From UBA7672 sp044224605 (GTDB lineage: Bacteria > Pseudomonadota > Alphaproteobacteria > Caulobacterales > Hyphomonadaceae), in the NCBI GenBank assembly GCA_044224605.1, contig JBGAKC010000017.1, positions 30,479 through 94,478 of the forward strand: a stretch of 64,000 nucleotides of DNA. Reading direction: 5' to 3'. This document shows, one piece after another, positions 24,889-33,769 of the stretch (the first letter of the stretch is position 1; each line of letters begins with the position of its first letter). The notes under the pieces were generated by a model that was not told the origin of the DNA, made no database searches, and worked only from the letters and a program-made list of their open reading frames with translations. A program made the position numbers and the translations under genes.

Positions 24889-26673
24889 TCAGAAAGCGTC
24901 GGCAGGCAGCGCCATCACGGGCGCAGCGCCTGTCTTTACCTTTGCGAGATGTGACGTAGCGTCAGGCAAGACCCTGTCAAAGAAATACCGGGCAGTAGCA
25001 AGTTTATCCGTATAGAAGCGGTCGCCACTGCCTTCCTTGGCAAGAGCTGCCCTGGCCATCTTCGCCCACATCAGCGCGAACGCAGTGAGACCAAACAACT
25101 GCAGGTAGTCGTGGCTGGACGCGCCGGCATTGTCGAAATTCGACATGCCATTCTGCATCAGCCACATCGTGGCCTCCTTCAGCTGCGCCGTCGCAGTGCG
25201 CACGCCCTCAACATAGGGCTTCATCTTGTCGTTCGCCTCGTTCTCGGAAACGAATTCCTCAAGGTCCGAGAAGAAGCCGAACACCGCCCGCCCGCCATTG
25301 GCTGCCAGCTTCCGGCCGACAAGATCAAGCGCCTGGATGCCGTTGGTGCCTTCATAGATCAGCGCGATCCGCGCATCGCGCACGAACTGCTCCACGCCCT
25401 GTTCGCGCGTGTAGCCCGTGCCGCCATGGAGCTGCAGCGCGTCCGACGCGCACTTGAACCCGCGATCGGTGAGGAAGCCCTTGATCACCGGCGTCAGCAA
25501 CGCCATCCGGTCTTCCGCCTTCTCGCGCACGTGCGCATCGGGCGAGACTTTCTCCAGGTCGCCTTGCAGCGCCGTCCAGTAGCAGAACGCACGCCCGCCT
25601 TCGGTGAACGCCTTCATGTCCATCAGCATGCGCCGCACGTCGGGGTGCACAATGATTGGATCAGCCGGCTTGTCCGGCGACTTGGCGCCCGTGATCGACC
25701 GGCCCTGCAGACGCTCGCGCGCAAAGTCGGCCGCGTTCTGGAACGCCACTTCGGCTTGCGCGAGCCCTTGCATGCCGACGCCAAGCCGCGCTTCGTTCAT
25801 CATCACAAACATGGTGCGCATGCCCTTGTGGGGCTCGCCGACAAGATAACCTGTGGCGCCTTCATAATTCATGACGCACGTCGCGTTGCCGTGGATGCCC
25901 ATCTTCTCTTCCAGGCCGCCGCACTGGAACGCGTTTCGCGCGCCCAGCGAGCCATCCGCGTTCACGAAGAACTTCGGCACGATGAAGAGCGAGATACCCT
26001 TGATGCCCTCCGGCCCGCCCTCGATGCGAGCGAGCACAAGTTGGATGATGTTCTCGGCCAGATCCTGCTCGCCGCCCGAGATCCAGATCTTCTGCCCGGT
26101 GATCTTGTAGCTGCCGTCCGGTTGCGGAACCGCCTTGGTGCGGATCAGACCCAGATCGGTGCCGCACTGCGGCTCGGTCAGGTTCATCGTGCCAGACCAT
26201 TTGCCCGTCATCATGTTGGGCAGATACGTCTTCTTCTGTTCGTCGGAACCGCCTGTTTCAATGGCTTCAGCGGCGCCGCGCGTCAGGCCCGGATACATCG
26301 AGAAAGCCATATTGGCAGACGAACACATCTCCAGCACGGGGATCGCCACCACGCGCGGCAGACCCTGTCCGCCCCATTGCTGATCGGCCGACATCGCGAT
26401 CCAGCCGTCGTTCGACATCTGCTGGTAGGCTTCGCGGAACCCCTTCGGCGTCGTCACCGAACCGTCCGGGTTCCGCCTGCAACCTTGCTTGTCGCCGATC
26501 GCATTGAGCGGCTGGAGAACTTCGGTCGCGAACGCCGCGCCGCCATCGAGAACAGCATCAACGATATCTGGCGGGGCATCCGAGAACCGCGGCAGATTCG
26601 CGTATGTCCCTATCTCAAGCACTTCATTGAGCAGGAACTTCATGTCCCTGAGCGGCGCCTGATATCTGGGCAT
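24889..26673 (-). CDS. acyl-CoA dehydrogenase, large (about 600-residue) class
   Basis: This FAD enzyme introduces the trans-2 double bond in acyl-CoA. At 594 residues it belongs to the class with an extra N-terminal segment (PRYQAPLRDMKFLLNEVLEI) and an extra C-terminal domain. Visible blocks are NLTEPQCGTDLGLIRTKA, YKITGQKIWISGGEQDL, EKMGIHGNATCVMNYEGA, LQLHGGTGYTREQGVEQFVR and RIALIYEGTNGIQALDLVGR, which ends with the catalytic-Glu region. It is first in the cluster after the MerR gene and is followed by the thiolase. Chain-length specificity is unknown. Confidence 0.93.
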   Translation of the reverse strand: MPRYQAPLRDMKFLLNEVLEIGTYANLPRFSDAPPDIVDAVLDGGAAFATEVLQPLNAIGDKQGCRRNPDGSVTTPKGFREAYQQMSNDGWIAMSADQQWGGQGLPRVVAIPVLEMCSSANMAFSMYPGLTRGAAEAIETGGSDEQKKTYLPNMMTGKWSGTMNLTEPQCGTDLGLIRTKAVPQPDGSYKITGQKIWISGGEQDLAENIIQLVLARIEGGPEGIKGISLFIVPKFFVNADGSLGARNAFQCGGLEEKMGIHGNATCVMNYEGATGYLVGEPHKGMRTMFVMMNEARLGVGMQGLAQAEVAFQNAADFARERLQGRSITGAKSPDKPADPIIVHPDVRRMLMDMKAFTEGGRAFCYWTALQGDLEKVSPDAHVREKAEDRMALLTPVIKGFLTDRGFKCASDALQLHGGTGYTREQGVEQFVRDARIALIYEGTNGIQALDLVGRKLAANGGRAVFGFFSDLEEFVSENEANDKMKPYVEGVRTATAQLKEATMWLMQNGMSNFDNAGASSHDYLQLFGLTAFALMWAKMARAALAKEGSGDRFYTDKLATARYFFDRVLPDATSHLAKVKTGAAPVMALPADAF

Positions 26674-26781
26674 ATATCCTCACCTTCCCGTCATGCCGTG
26701 GCGACACGAGCCGAGGGCTCCGAAAGCTGAACGCCTCGGCCTAATATCACCACGACGATTGCCGTCGAGCCTGACTTTGCG

Positions 26782-27240
26782 TCAGGAGTCCAGATGCGCT
26801 GCGTCGCCGTCGAGTCCAGCGCGGGCGACGCGCTCGTAAGCACGCGCGGACTGTTCGACTTCAGCGCCGGGCCCGAGTTCCTGAAGCTTCTCTTCGGTCC
26901 ACTTGACGCCCTTGTTCAGCGTCTCGAGCGCCGCCTCGATGTCCTCACGCTGCTTCTCCAGATTCTTGATCTGCTCGCGGGACTTCTTGAGCGACAGCTT
27001 CAGCTGCGCGCGGTGGCCTTCGAGGGTGTAGAGGTCGAGGATTTCGCGGATATCAGACAGCGAGAATCCGACGCTCTTGCCCTGCAGGATAAGCTTCAAC
27101 CGTGCGCGGTCCCGCGTCGAGTAGACGCGGTTCAGCCCGTCACGCGTGGGCGAAAGCAGTCCCTTGTCCTCGTAAAAGCGAAGCGCGCGCGGCGTCACCT
27201 GAAATTCTCGCGCAAGCTCGCTGATGGTGTAGTGTTTCAA
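26782..27240 (-). CDS. MerR-family regulator, probably starting at TTG
   Basis: The protein has an N-terminal winged helix (HYTISELAREFQVTPRALRF, YEDKGLLSP, RVYSTRDRARLKLILQGK) and a long coiled-coil dimerisation helix (KLSLKKSREQIKNLEKQRED). The C terminus has no Cys cluster, so metal sensing is unlikely; the layout resembles LiuR-type regulators of acyl-CoA catabolism. The start is placed at TTG 27240, giving 152 residues, because gggaggcagaga sits at proper distance and the family begins here. The frame is open to 27297. It lies directly upstream of the acyl-CoA dehydrogenase, so control of the cluster is inferred. Confidence 0.85.
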   Translation of the reverse strand: MKHYTISELAREFQVTPRALRFYEDKGLLSPTRDGLNRVYSTRDRARLKLILQGKSVGFSLSDIREILDLYTLEGHRAQLKLSLKKSREQIKNLEKQREDIEAALETLNKGVKWTEEKLQELGPGAEVEQSARAYERVARAGLDGDAAHLDS

Positions 27241-27389
27241 TCTCTGCCTCCCGTTGCATTTTTTATCTGCTCTGTGGGGGAGCACAGGCTGCGTCATTCA
27301 ATTAACGCTCAGTAACACGTAACGTCAGCTGCCCCTTAGGTCAATCTGGGGCACATACCGTCTTTCGGAAGACGGGAAGCAACCAACGT

Positions 27390-27403
27390 TTAACCACCGT
27401 TAA
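27390..27403. promoter_or_regulatory. CtrA-like half-site pair upstream of podJ
   Basis: TTAA-N6-TTAA lies about 70 bp upstream of podJ. The CtrA consensus is TTAA-N7-TTAA, so spacing is one base short. A GANTC (CcrM) site occurs nearby at 27459-27463. Cell-cycle control of podJ is known in Caulobacter; the assignment here is inference. Confidence 0.25.
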
Positions 27404-27472
27404 CCGTATCCCGGCCAACTGGCCGTTGGTGCGGGTTTGCAGCAGGTTTTGCAGCCCGATTCGGAGCTGGAG

Positions 27473-30400
27473 ATGACTCAGGGACCCTGGAGTGTGAAGG
27501 GGATCGACCCGAAAGCGAGGTCGGTCGCCCGTGAACGCGCCCAGCGGCAGGGCGTGACCCTTGGCCAGTACCTGAACTCTCTCCTGCTCGAGGGGGGCGA
27601 TGAAGGAATTTTCGAAGAGGTCGACCTCGCCGAACCGCTTCCGCGCGCCGCCGACAATTCCGACTACCGCCGCATGTCGCAGGAAATCGATATGCTGGCC
27701 CAGCGCCTCGAAGCCTCGACCGCGCGCTCCTCCCGCGCCGTGTCCGGCATCGACAAGTCCATCCTCGGCCTCATGGGCAAGGTGGATGCGTCGGGCAAGG
27801 CGCAGCTTCAGGCGCTCGAACGCGTCACCCGCGCAATGGGCGAGATCGAAACCACCCAATCCGCACTCCGCGCCCGCATCGACACGCTGGAAGCCAGCCG
27901 TGGCGACGGCAATGTCGAAGGCCTGAAGTCGCTGGAAGCGGCGCTTGGCCGTCTCGCCGACACTGTCTCCACGCAGATGCGCGATGCGCAGCGTGATCAG
28001 GATCAGTTCCGCACGCTGTTTGACGACAAGGTCAGCCAGGTTTCGAACAAGGTCGACGATGTCGCCCGTTCGGTCGACAGCGTCGTCAACAACGCCGTGC
28101 GTTCCACCAGCGCCAGCCTCACCGGACGCATCGATCAGGTCGAGGAAAAGATGTCCTCGGTCGAGCGTCGCATCGAGGCCGGCCTAAACAAGATCACCGA
28201 CGCCGCCTCGCGTTTCGAGAATTTCGAGGCGAAAGCAGAGCGCGCCGTGGGCGACACGACCTGGCGCATGGAGCGCGCCCTCGAGTCCAGCCTCACGCAC
28301 TCGCGCGAGATGTCGAAGCAGGTGCTCGAGCGCGTCGACGGCATCGAGGAGAAGAACCGCGAGGCGATCAATTCGCTGGGCGAGGCTGTCTCGCGCATCA
28401 CCGAACGCCTCAACCGCGCCGAGCGCAAGTCAGACAACGCCGTCGGCGTCCTTGAGCGCGCCATCTCCGAAATTGACGAGCGCACGCAGCGTGGCGGACG
28501 TCAGGCCGACGACTTCACGCAGCTGCAGGCCAGCTTCCAGAAGCGCCTCGACACCTTCGCCGAGGACATGGCTCGCCCGATCCACGCCATTCGCGCCGAC
28601 GTCGAGCGCCGCCTTGAAGAGGCGATGCGCAGCGGCAGTCCGGAAAAGGTCGAGCGCCTCGAAACGACGATCCGCCAGCTACAGGAACAGATCCGCGTCT
28701 CCGAAGCCCGCCAGGCTGACGCCGTCGAGGCGATGAGCGCACAGGTCGACCGCCTGTCACGCGCGGTCGATGAACGCCTGCGCACCGTGGAAGCCCGCGG
28801 CGACAACCACTCGATCGACGATGTCCGCCGCGAGATGGCGCGCCTCGCCGACACGATTGACGCCCGGCTCGGCGGTGTCGAAACCTCGACCCGGGCCGAC
28901 ATCGGCCGCCTCAACACCGCTGTCGACGACAAGTTGCAGGCGCTCGAGAAGCGCAGCGCCGGCGCGATCGACGCCGTGGGCGAGCAGGTCGCTCTCGTCG
29001 CGGAGCGCCTCCAGAAACGTCACGACGAAAGCGTCCAGCGCCTCTCCGACCGCATCGCCGAAACCGCCTCCGCCAGCCGTCCGATCGATGACGCGGAAAT
29101 CGACCGTCTTGCCGACCGCCTTGACGAGCGCGTGAAGGAAAGCGAACGCCGCTCGGCCGAAGCCATTGGCCAGATCGGCGAACAGGTCGCCCGCGTCGCC
29201 GATCGTCTGCAGGGCCAGCACATCGAGGCGCTGCGCTCGTTCGAACACCGTCTCGAAGAGTCCGGCCGCACCTATGAGAGCCGCCTTGCCGACGTCATGT
29301 TGGAACTTCAGGGCCGGATGCAGGACCTGAGCGACCAGTCCGCCAACGCGCTGGCGCCGATGCAGAAGACGGTCACGTCGATCGCCCGCCGCATCGAAAG
29401 CCTTGAAGACGGCCGCCGCGGCGACGGCCACGCGCCGGCTGTCACACGCGACATTCCGGTCGTGCATGACGAATACATCGTCCTCGACGATGATCCCGCC
29501 GAGGAAATTCTCGAACCGAAAATCGCGCCCGCCGCCATGGCCGCCGTCGCCAAGGCGGATGACGGCGTCGAGACCGACAACATTGTCGGCGTCGAACCGC
29601 CGCCCTTCGATCGCAAGACCGACCCGCGCGATGCCCACCTTTTCGCCGAAGAAAAGCCCGCTGATAAGGCAACGCCGTCCGCCGAAGCCGCCAGCAAGAT
29701 CGACGACCTGCTCGAAGCCGACGCTGACATCTTCTCTGGCCCCGCGCCTGCCGGCGAATTCGTCGCCGACCTCCCGGCCGACGACAGCCGCGAGAAACTC
29801 TCAGCCAGCTATCTGGAAGAAGCCCGCCGCGCGGCCCGCGAGGGCCGCCGCTTCACGCCGGTCGCCGCGAAGAAAGGCATCGGCAAGGGCCCGCTGATCG
29901 CCTCCGGCATGCTCGCCGTCGCCGTCGCCGGCGGCGCCGCCTTCACCGTCATGCGCGGTAAGCAGGAAGCCAAGCCGGACGACTTCGCGAAGCTCGATCC
30001 GTCAGCCCCCGCGCCCGCCGCCGCCGTTCCGGGCGCTGCCGATTCGGTCCTCTTCAGCGAACATACCAGCGACGCCACGGCCCCCGCTGCCGGTGCAGCT
30101 GACCTCTTCGACGAACCCGCCAAGCTCGGCGCCGCGCCCGCCGCTGCTGCACCTTCGCCCGCCGCTTCCGCCGGCGTCACGATCGAGGAAGCCGTGCGCA
30201 ACGGCGATCCGGTCGCCCTGCACGACTATGCGCTCGAACTCCTGCAGGCCGGCGAGAAACAGAAAGCCGTCGGCATGCTAAAGGACGCGGCTGGCCGTGG
30301 CCTCGTCATGGCCGAATACCGCCTCGCCAAGCTCTACGAGAAGGGTGAGGGCGTCCCGCGCGACATGGCCGCCTCCCGTTCGTGGACCGAGAAAGCCGCG

Positions 30401-30979
30401 ATCGGCGGCAATGTGAAGGCCATGCACGACCTCGCCGTGTTCTATGCCGAGGGCGATGCGGGTCCGCAAAGCTATGCCGCAGCCGTCGAATGGTTCCGCC
30501 AGGCCTCTGACCTCGGCCTCGTCGACAGCCAGTACAACCTCGCCGTCCTCTACGAACAGGGCCTCGGCCTCAGCCAGGACAAGGCCGAAGCCGCCTACTG
30601 GTTCGAGATCGCCGGCCGCGCCGGAGATCAGGACGCCGGCCGCCGCGCCCGCGCCCTGTTCGGCGAGATGCAACCCACGCAGGCCGAAGCCATCAAGCGC
30701 AAGGCCCGCTCCTTCATCCCGAAGCCTGCCATCCCGCGCGCCAATGGCGAGTTCGGCAAGCGCCCATGGGACATCGCAACGCCCGCCCAGATCCAGGAAG
30801 CCCAGCGCCTCCTTCAACGCCTTGGCTACAACCCTGGCGCCGTCGACGGCAAGATGAGCGTCCGCACGACTGACGCCATCCGCAACTTCCAGCGCGAGAA
30901 CGACCTGGCGGTAACAGGCGAGGCCACTGTCTCGCTCCTCGGCCAGCTCCGCTCCGCCACGCTAGACGCCACGCGATAA
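27473..30979 (+). CDS. podJ: PodJ-like polar organelle development protein
   Basis: The start at 27473 gives MTQGPWSVKGIDPKARSVAR, the characteristic PodJ N terminus. The 1168 residues comprise a very long coiled-coil region (about 60 to 660), an acidic linker, one transmembrane helix near 806 to 828 (GPLIASGMLAVAVAGGAAF), and a Pro/Ala-rich periplasmic spacer. Three to four Sel1 repeats (about 939 to 1062; AEYRLAKLYEKGEGV, SQYNLAVLYEQGLGL) and a C-terminal peptidoglycan-binding domain (about 1105 to 1165) follow. In Caulobacter PodJ recruits pilus, holdfast and signalling proteins to the new pole. Polarity function is inferred from full architectural match. Confidence 0.88.
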   Translation: MTQGPWSVKGIDPKARSVARERAQRQGVTLGQYLNSLLLEGGDEGIFEEVDLAEPLPRAADNSDYRRMSQEIDMLAQRLEASTARSSRAVSGIDKSILGLMGKVDASGKAQLQALERVTRAMGEIETTQSALRARIDTLEASRGDGNVEGLKSLEAALGRLADTVSTQMRDAQRDQDQFRTLFDDKVSQVSNKVDDVARSVDSVVNNAVRSTSASLTGRIDQVEEKMSSVERRIEAGLNKITDAASRFENFEAKAERAVGDTTWRMERALESSLTHSREMSKQVLERVDGIEEKNREAINSLGEAVSRITERLNRAERKSDNAVGVLERAISEIDERTQRGGRQADDFTQLQASFQKRLDTFAEDMARPIHAIRADVERRLEEAMRSGSPEKVERLETTIRQLQEQIRVSEARQADAVEAMSAQVDRLSRAVDERLRTVEARGDNHSIDDVRREMARLADTIDARLGGVETSTRADIGRLNTAVDDKLQALEKRSAGAIDAVGEQVALVAERLQKRHDESVQRLSDRIAETASASRPIDDAEIDRLADRLDERVKESERRSAEAIGQIGEQVARVADRLQGQHIEALRSFEHRLEESGRTYESRLADVMLELQGRMQDLSDQSANALAPMQKTVTSIARRIESLEDGRRGDGHAPAVTRDIPVVHDEYIVLDDDPAEEILEPKIAPAAMAAVAKADDGVETDNIVGVEPPPFDRKTDPRDAHLFAEEKPADKATPSAEAASKIDDLLEADADIFSGPAPAGEFVADLPADDSREKLSASYLEEARRAAREGRRFTPVAAKKGIGKGPLIASGMLAVAVAGGAAFTVMRGKQEAKPDDFAKLDPSAPAPAAAVPGAADSVLFSEHTSDATAPAAGAADLFDEPAKLGAAPAAAAPSPAASAGVTIEEAVRNGDPVALHDYALELLQAGEKQKAVGMLKDAAGRGLVMAEYRLAKLYEKGEGVPRDMAASRSWTEKAAIGGNVKAMHDLAVFYAEGDAGPQSYAAAVEWFRQASDLGLVDSQYNLAVLYEQGLGLSQDKAEAAYWFEIAGRAGDQDAGRRARALFGEMQPTQAEAIKRKARSFIPKPAIPRANGEFGKRPWDIATPAQIQEAQRLLQRLGYNPGAVDGKMSVRTTDAIRNFQRENDLAVTGEATVSLLGQLRSATLDATR

Positions 30980-30993
30980 TCCTCAACGCACAA

Positions 30994-31031
30994 GGCCGCT
31001 GCAACAGGCCTCATCGCCCGCTGCAGCGGCC
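30994..31031. other. inverted repeat downstream of podJ
   Basis: Perfect 10-bp arms ggccgctgca / tgcagcggcc are separated by 18 nt, lying 14 bp after the podJ stop and before the convergent methyltransferase-like gene. No T-run follows on either strand, so it may be an mRNA 3' structure rather than an intrinsic terminator. Confidence 0.5.
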
Positions 31032-31065
31032 CCGCTCTGACAGGAGACGTCCTGCCTCACGCCAC

Positions 31066-31824
31066 CTAGGTGTGCGAGGATTTCGTATCCTGGCGTTCCG
31101 GCATCACTTTCGGGATCAGCATCGGCGTGCTCTTCCGATAACGCACGTACTTGTCGCCGAACGCATCGACGAGGTCCCGCTCCTCGAATTGGATCGCCAC
31201 CAGGATATAGGCCGTCGTCACCGCGGCGAACACGAGGTGCGCAATCGTCATCGTCGGCGCGAACCAGAAGATCATCAGCCAGCCGATATAGAGCGGATGC
31301 CGCACGAGCTTGTAGAGGCTCGGCGTGTGGAATTGCGGCGGCACATAAGGCTTGGCCAGCAGCGCCCGCCACACCTGCTTCAGACCGAACAGGTCGAAAT
31401 GGTCGATCAGGAAGGTGGTGTAGAGCAGAAGCGCCCAGCCGAGCATGTAGAACACGGTGATGGTGGTGCGCACCACGCCTTCCGGCGCGTCCCAAACCAC
31501 GCCGCCGACCGGCTGCCACATGATGAACAGTCCCACCAGCAGCAGCGAGGTCGCCAGCACATAGGTCGAACGCTCGGCCGCTTCCGGCACGAACTTGGTG
31601 AACCAGCGCTTGAACGCCGGTCGGGCCATGCCGGAGTGCTGGACCGCGAACAGGGTGAGGAGACCGAGGTCGATGGCCAGCGCCATGCCCACCGGCATGG
31701 TGGGGGCGCCATCAAGCATGGTCGGCGTCATGAAGCCGCCGATGAAGCCGAGGGCGTACAAGAACACGCCAAGAAATACGGCGTAGGAGAGGAGGCCGTA
31801 GGTGAATATTCCGAAGCGCGACAT
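31066..31824 (-). CDS. NnrU / isoprenylcysteine methyltransferase-like membrane protein, possible MddA
   Basis: The 252-residue protein has about five membrane helices and the SAM-dependent membrane methyltransferase signature near the C terminus (YKLVRHPLYIGWLMIFWFAP, then FEERDLVDAFGDKYVRYRK). N-terminal HSGMARPAFKRWFTKFVP also matches the NnrU/MddA group. MddA converts methanethiol to dimethyl sulphide; that specific activity is only a possibility. An A-rich leader with aggat precedes the ATG. It is convergent with podJ. Confidence 0.75.
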   Translation of the reverse strand: MSRFGIFTYGLLSYAVFLGVFLYALGFIGGFMTPTMLDGAPTMPVGMALAIDLGLLTLFAVQHSGMARPAFKRWFTKFVPEAAERSTYVLATSLLLVGLFIMWQPVGGVVWDAPEGVVRTTITVFYMLGWALLLYTTFLIDHFDLFGLKQVWRALLAKPYVPPQFHTPSLYKLVRHPLYIGWLMIFWFAPTMTIAHLVFAAVTTAYILVAIQFEERDLVDAFGDKYVRYRKSTPMLIPKVMPERQDTKSSHT

Positions 31825-32112
31825 TTATTTTATCCTTTTCTTTTCGCAGTTCAGAGGCCTGCTAGATGCGCCCGGCCAGTCGCGCGCGCAGGTGGCGATT
31901 CCGCCAAAGAGCAGAAAAGGACCCTCCGCTTTTGGAATGGGGGCCATGACGAAAACGAATGCGCGACCGGAGACTCGCGGCTCGGATTTTCCGCCCAGCA
32001 GGCGAGAAGCGGGGCGCCCGCGCCAATTACCCCCGTCATATTCGGGCATTAGCAACAAGGCGGGACGTCTGGACGCCTTCCGGTGCGCGTTCCACGCGCG
32101 TAGAACAACCCA

Positions 32113-33021
32113 ATGTTGATTCACCTGCCCATCGCCCAGATCGCGGTTGATCCGCTGATTCTCGTGGTGATCGGCATGCTGGTCGGCTTCCTGTCCGGCC
32201 TGTTCGGCGTCGGCGGCGGTTTCCTGCTCACGCCTCTCCTCATTTTCTACGGCGTTCCTGCCGCGGTCGCCGTGTCCACGCAGGCCAACCAGGTCCTCGC
32301 CACCTCCATCGCCGGCGTGTCCGCCCACTGGCGCGAGCGCCAGGTCGACACGCGCCTCGGCACGCTGATGCTGATGGGAGGCCTGGCGGGATCGACCATC
32401 GGCGTCGCCGTCTTCAGCCTGCTCAAGTATTTCGGCGTCGTCGATGCAACGATCTCCGTTCTCTACATCGTCTTCCTCGGCGTGATCGGCGGCCTGATGG
32501 CGTGGGAGAGCGTCGGCGCGCTCGGCAAGTCCGGCGGCGACCCGGGCCGGCGCACGCGCCTGCGCCTCTGGATGCGCGGCCTGCCGATGAAGCGTCGCTT
32601 CCCGCGCTCCGGCCTCTACATCTCGATCATCCCACCGCTGGGCATCGGCTTCTTCGTCGGCATGCTCGCCGCCATCCTCGGCGTCGGCGGCGGCTTCATC
32701 CTCGCGCCGGCGATGGTCTACCTGCTCGGCGTCCCCACGCGCGTGATGGTCGGAACCTCGCTGTTCCAGATCATCTTCCTCACCGCCTACGTCACCTTCC
32801 TCCAGGCAACCTTCAACGGCACGGTCGATATCGTCCTGGCCGCCGTGCTGATGATCGGCGGCGTCATCGGCGCGCGCTGGGGCACGATGACCGGCCGCCG
32901 TCTCAAGGCCGCGCAGCTCCGCCTGCTCCTCGCGCTCCTCGTCCTCGGCATCGCAGGACGTCTCGTCTACGAGCTCTACGTCGCGCCGAAGCCCGAATAC
33001 AGGCTGGAGGATGCCGCCTGA
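32113..33021 (+). CDS. TauE/SafE-family anion exporter
   Basis: The 302-residue inner-membrane protein has about eight hydrophobic helices and the two inverted TauE repeats, each with a GxFGVGGGF-type motif (SGLFGVGGGFLLTPLLIFYG and AILGVGGGFILAPAMVYLLG). The family exports sulphite, sulphoacetate and related organosulphur anions. The stop overlaps the next start as TGATG, so it is coupled to the TIGR02186 partner, a pairing known in alphaproteobacteria. Confidence 0.9.
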   Translation: MLIHLPIAQIAVDPLILVVIGMLVGFLSGLFGVGGGFLLTPLLIFYGVPAAVAVSTQANQVLATSIAGVSAHWRERQVDTRLGTLMLMGGLAGSTIGVAVFSLLKYFGVVDATISVLYIVFLGVIGGLMAWESVGALGKSGGDPGRRTRLRLWMRGLPMKRRFPRSGLYISIIPPLGIGFFVGMLAAILGVGGGFILAPAMVYLLGVPTRVMVGTSLFQIIFLTAYVTFLQATFNGTVDIVLAAVLMIGGVIGARWGTMTGRRLKAAQLRLLLALLVLGIAGRLVYELYVAPKPEYRLEDAA

Positions 33022-33767
33022 TGCGTCGCCTCGCCCTGATCCTCGCCCTTCTCGCGGCGCCTGCCGCAACAGCCCAGCGCGTCGAGGGACCGGATCGCCC
33101 CTTCATGGCGGCTGGTCTCGCGGAAGACATTGTCGAACTGAAGGTGAACTACACCGACAGCCGCATCGTTCTCTTCGCCACAGCGCCCCAGCCCGAGAAC
33201 AGTACGTCCGGCATGGCCGTCGCTCTCATCGGTCCGATGGCTCCGCAGAAGATGATCCGCCGCACGGCTGCCGGCGACCAGACCATCGAATTCGTCGCCG
33301 CTCCGCAGGTCTTCATCGTCGGCGCCGAACCGCAGGTCACCGCCAGCGTCCAGTCCGACGTCATGGCCGAGCAGGGCCTCAACGCACAGGCCTTCGCGAT
33401 GCCGCGCTCCGACCAGCTGATGTCCCCCGATCTCGACGCCTGGCGCGCCGCCTTCGTGAACCTGAAGATGGACGAAGGCCTCTACGCTTTCGGCAAGGTC
33501 TCCATTGAACGTCTCGACGGCGGCCTTCGCCGCGCTAAGATCACGCTCCCCACCAACGCTCCGCCTGGCGACTATCGCGTCCGCGCCGTCGCCTTCCGCA
33601 ACGGCCAACCCGTCGGCGAAACCCAGCAGACCCTCAGCATCGTCCGCAGCGGCCTCGACGCTACCCTGTTTGACCTCTCCCGCCAGCACGGCTTCATCTA
33701 CGCCTTCGTCGCCGTCCTCCTCGGCAGCCTCGTCGGCGCCGCCGCCGCCTGGTTCGGCCGGAAGTAG
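33021..33767 (+). CDS. TIGR02186-family periplasmic/membrane protein
   Basis: The 248-residue protein has an N-terminal signal peptide (RRLALILALLAAPAATAQ), a beta-rich periplasmic domain (VEGPDRPFMAAGLAEDIVEL, ITLPTNAPPGDYRVRAVAFR) and a C-terminal membrane anchor (YAFVAVLLGSLVGAAAAWF). This matches the TIGR02186 group found with TauE exporters. The start overlaps the TauE stop by 1 base. A partner role in anion transport is inferred from this link; no activity is known. Confidence 0.8.
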   Translation: MRRLALILALLAAPAATAQRVEGPDRPFMAAGLAEDIVELKVNYTDSRIVLFATAPQPENSTSGMAVALIGPMAPQKMIRRTAAGDQTIEFVAAPQVFIVGAEPQVTASVQSDVMAEQGLNAQAFAMPRSDQLMSPDLDAWRAAFVNLKMDEGLYAFGKVSIERLDGGLRRAKITLPTNAPPGDYRVRAVAFRNGQPVGETQQTLSIVRSGLDATLFDLSRQHGFIYAFVAVLLGSLVGAAAAWFGRK

Positions 33768-33769
33768 CG

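Noticed and set aside
25111..26730. 539-residue plus-strand frame opposite the acyl-CoA dehydrogenase
   Set aside because: Antisense shadow of a confident gene; no fold or motif visible.
26771..26785. ctgac-N5-gtcag inverted repeat at the end of the MerR gene considered as its operator
   Set aside because: Arms are only 5 bp and overlap the stop codon; too weak to claim as a regulator site.
31825..33069. 414-residue minus-strand frame opposite the TauE gene
   Set aside because: It is antisense to a clear membrane transporter, has biased His/Asp/Glu/Arg composition typical of the complement of high-GC coding DNA, and no domain.
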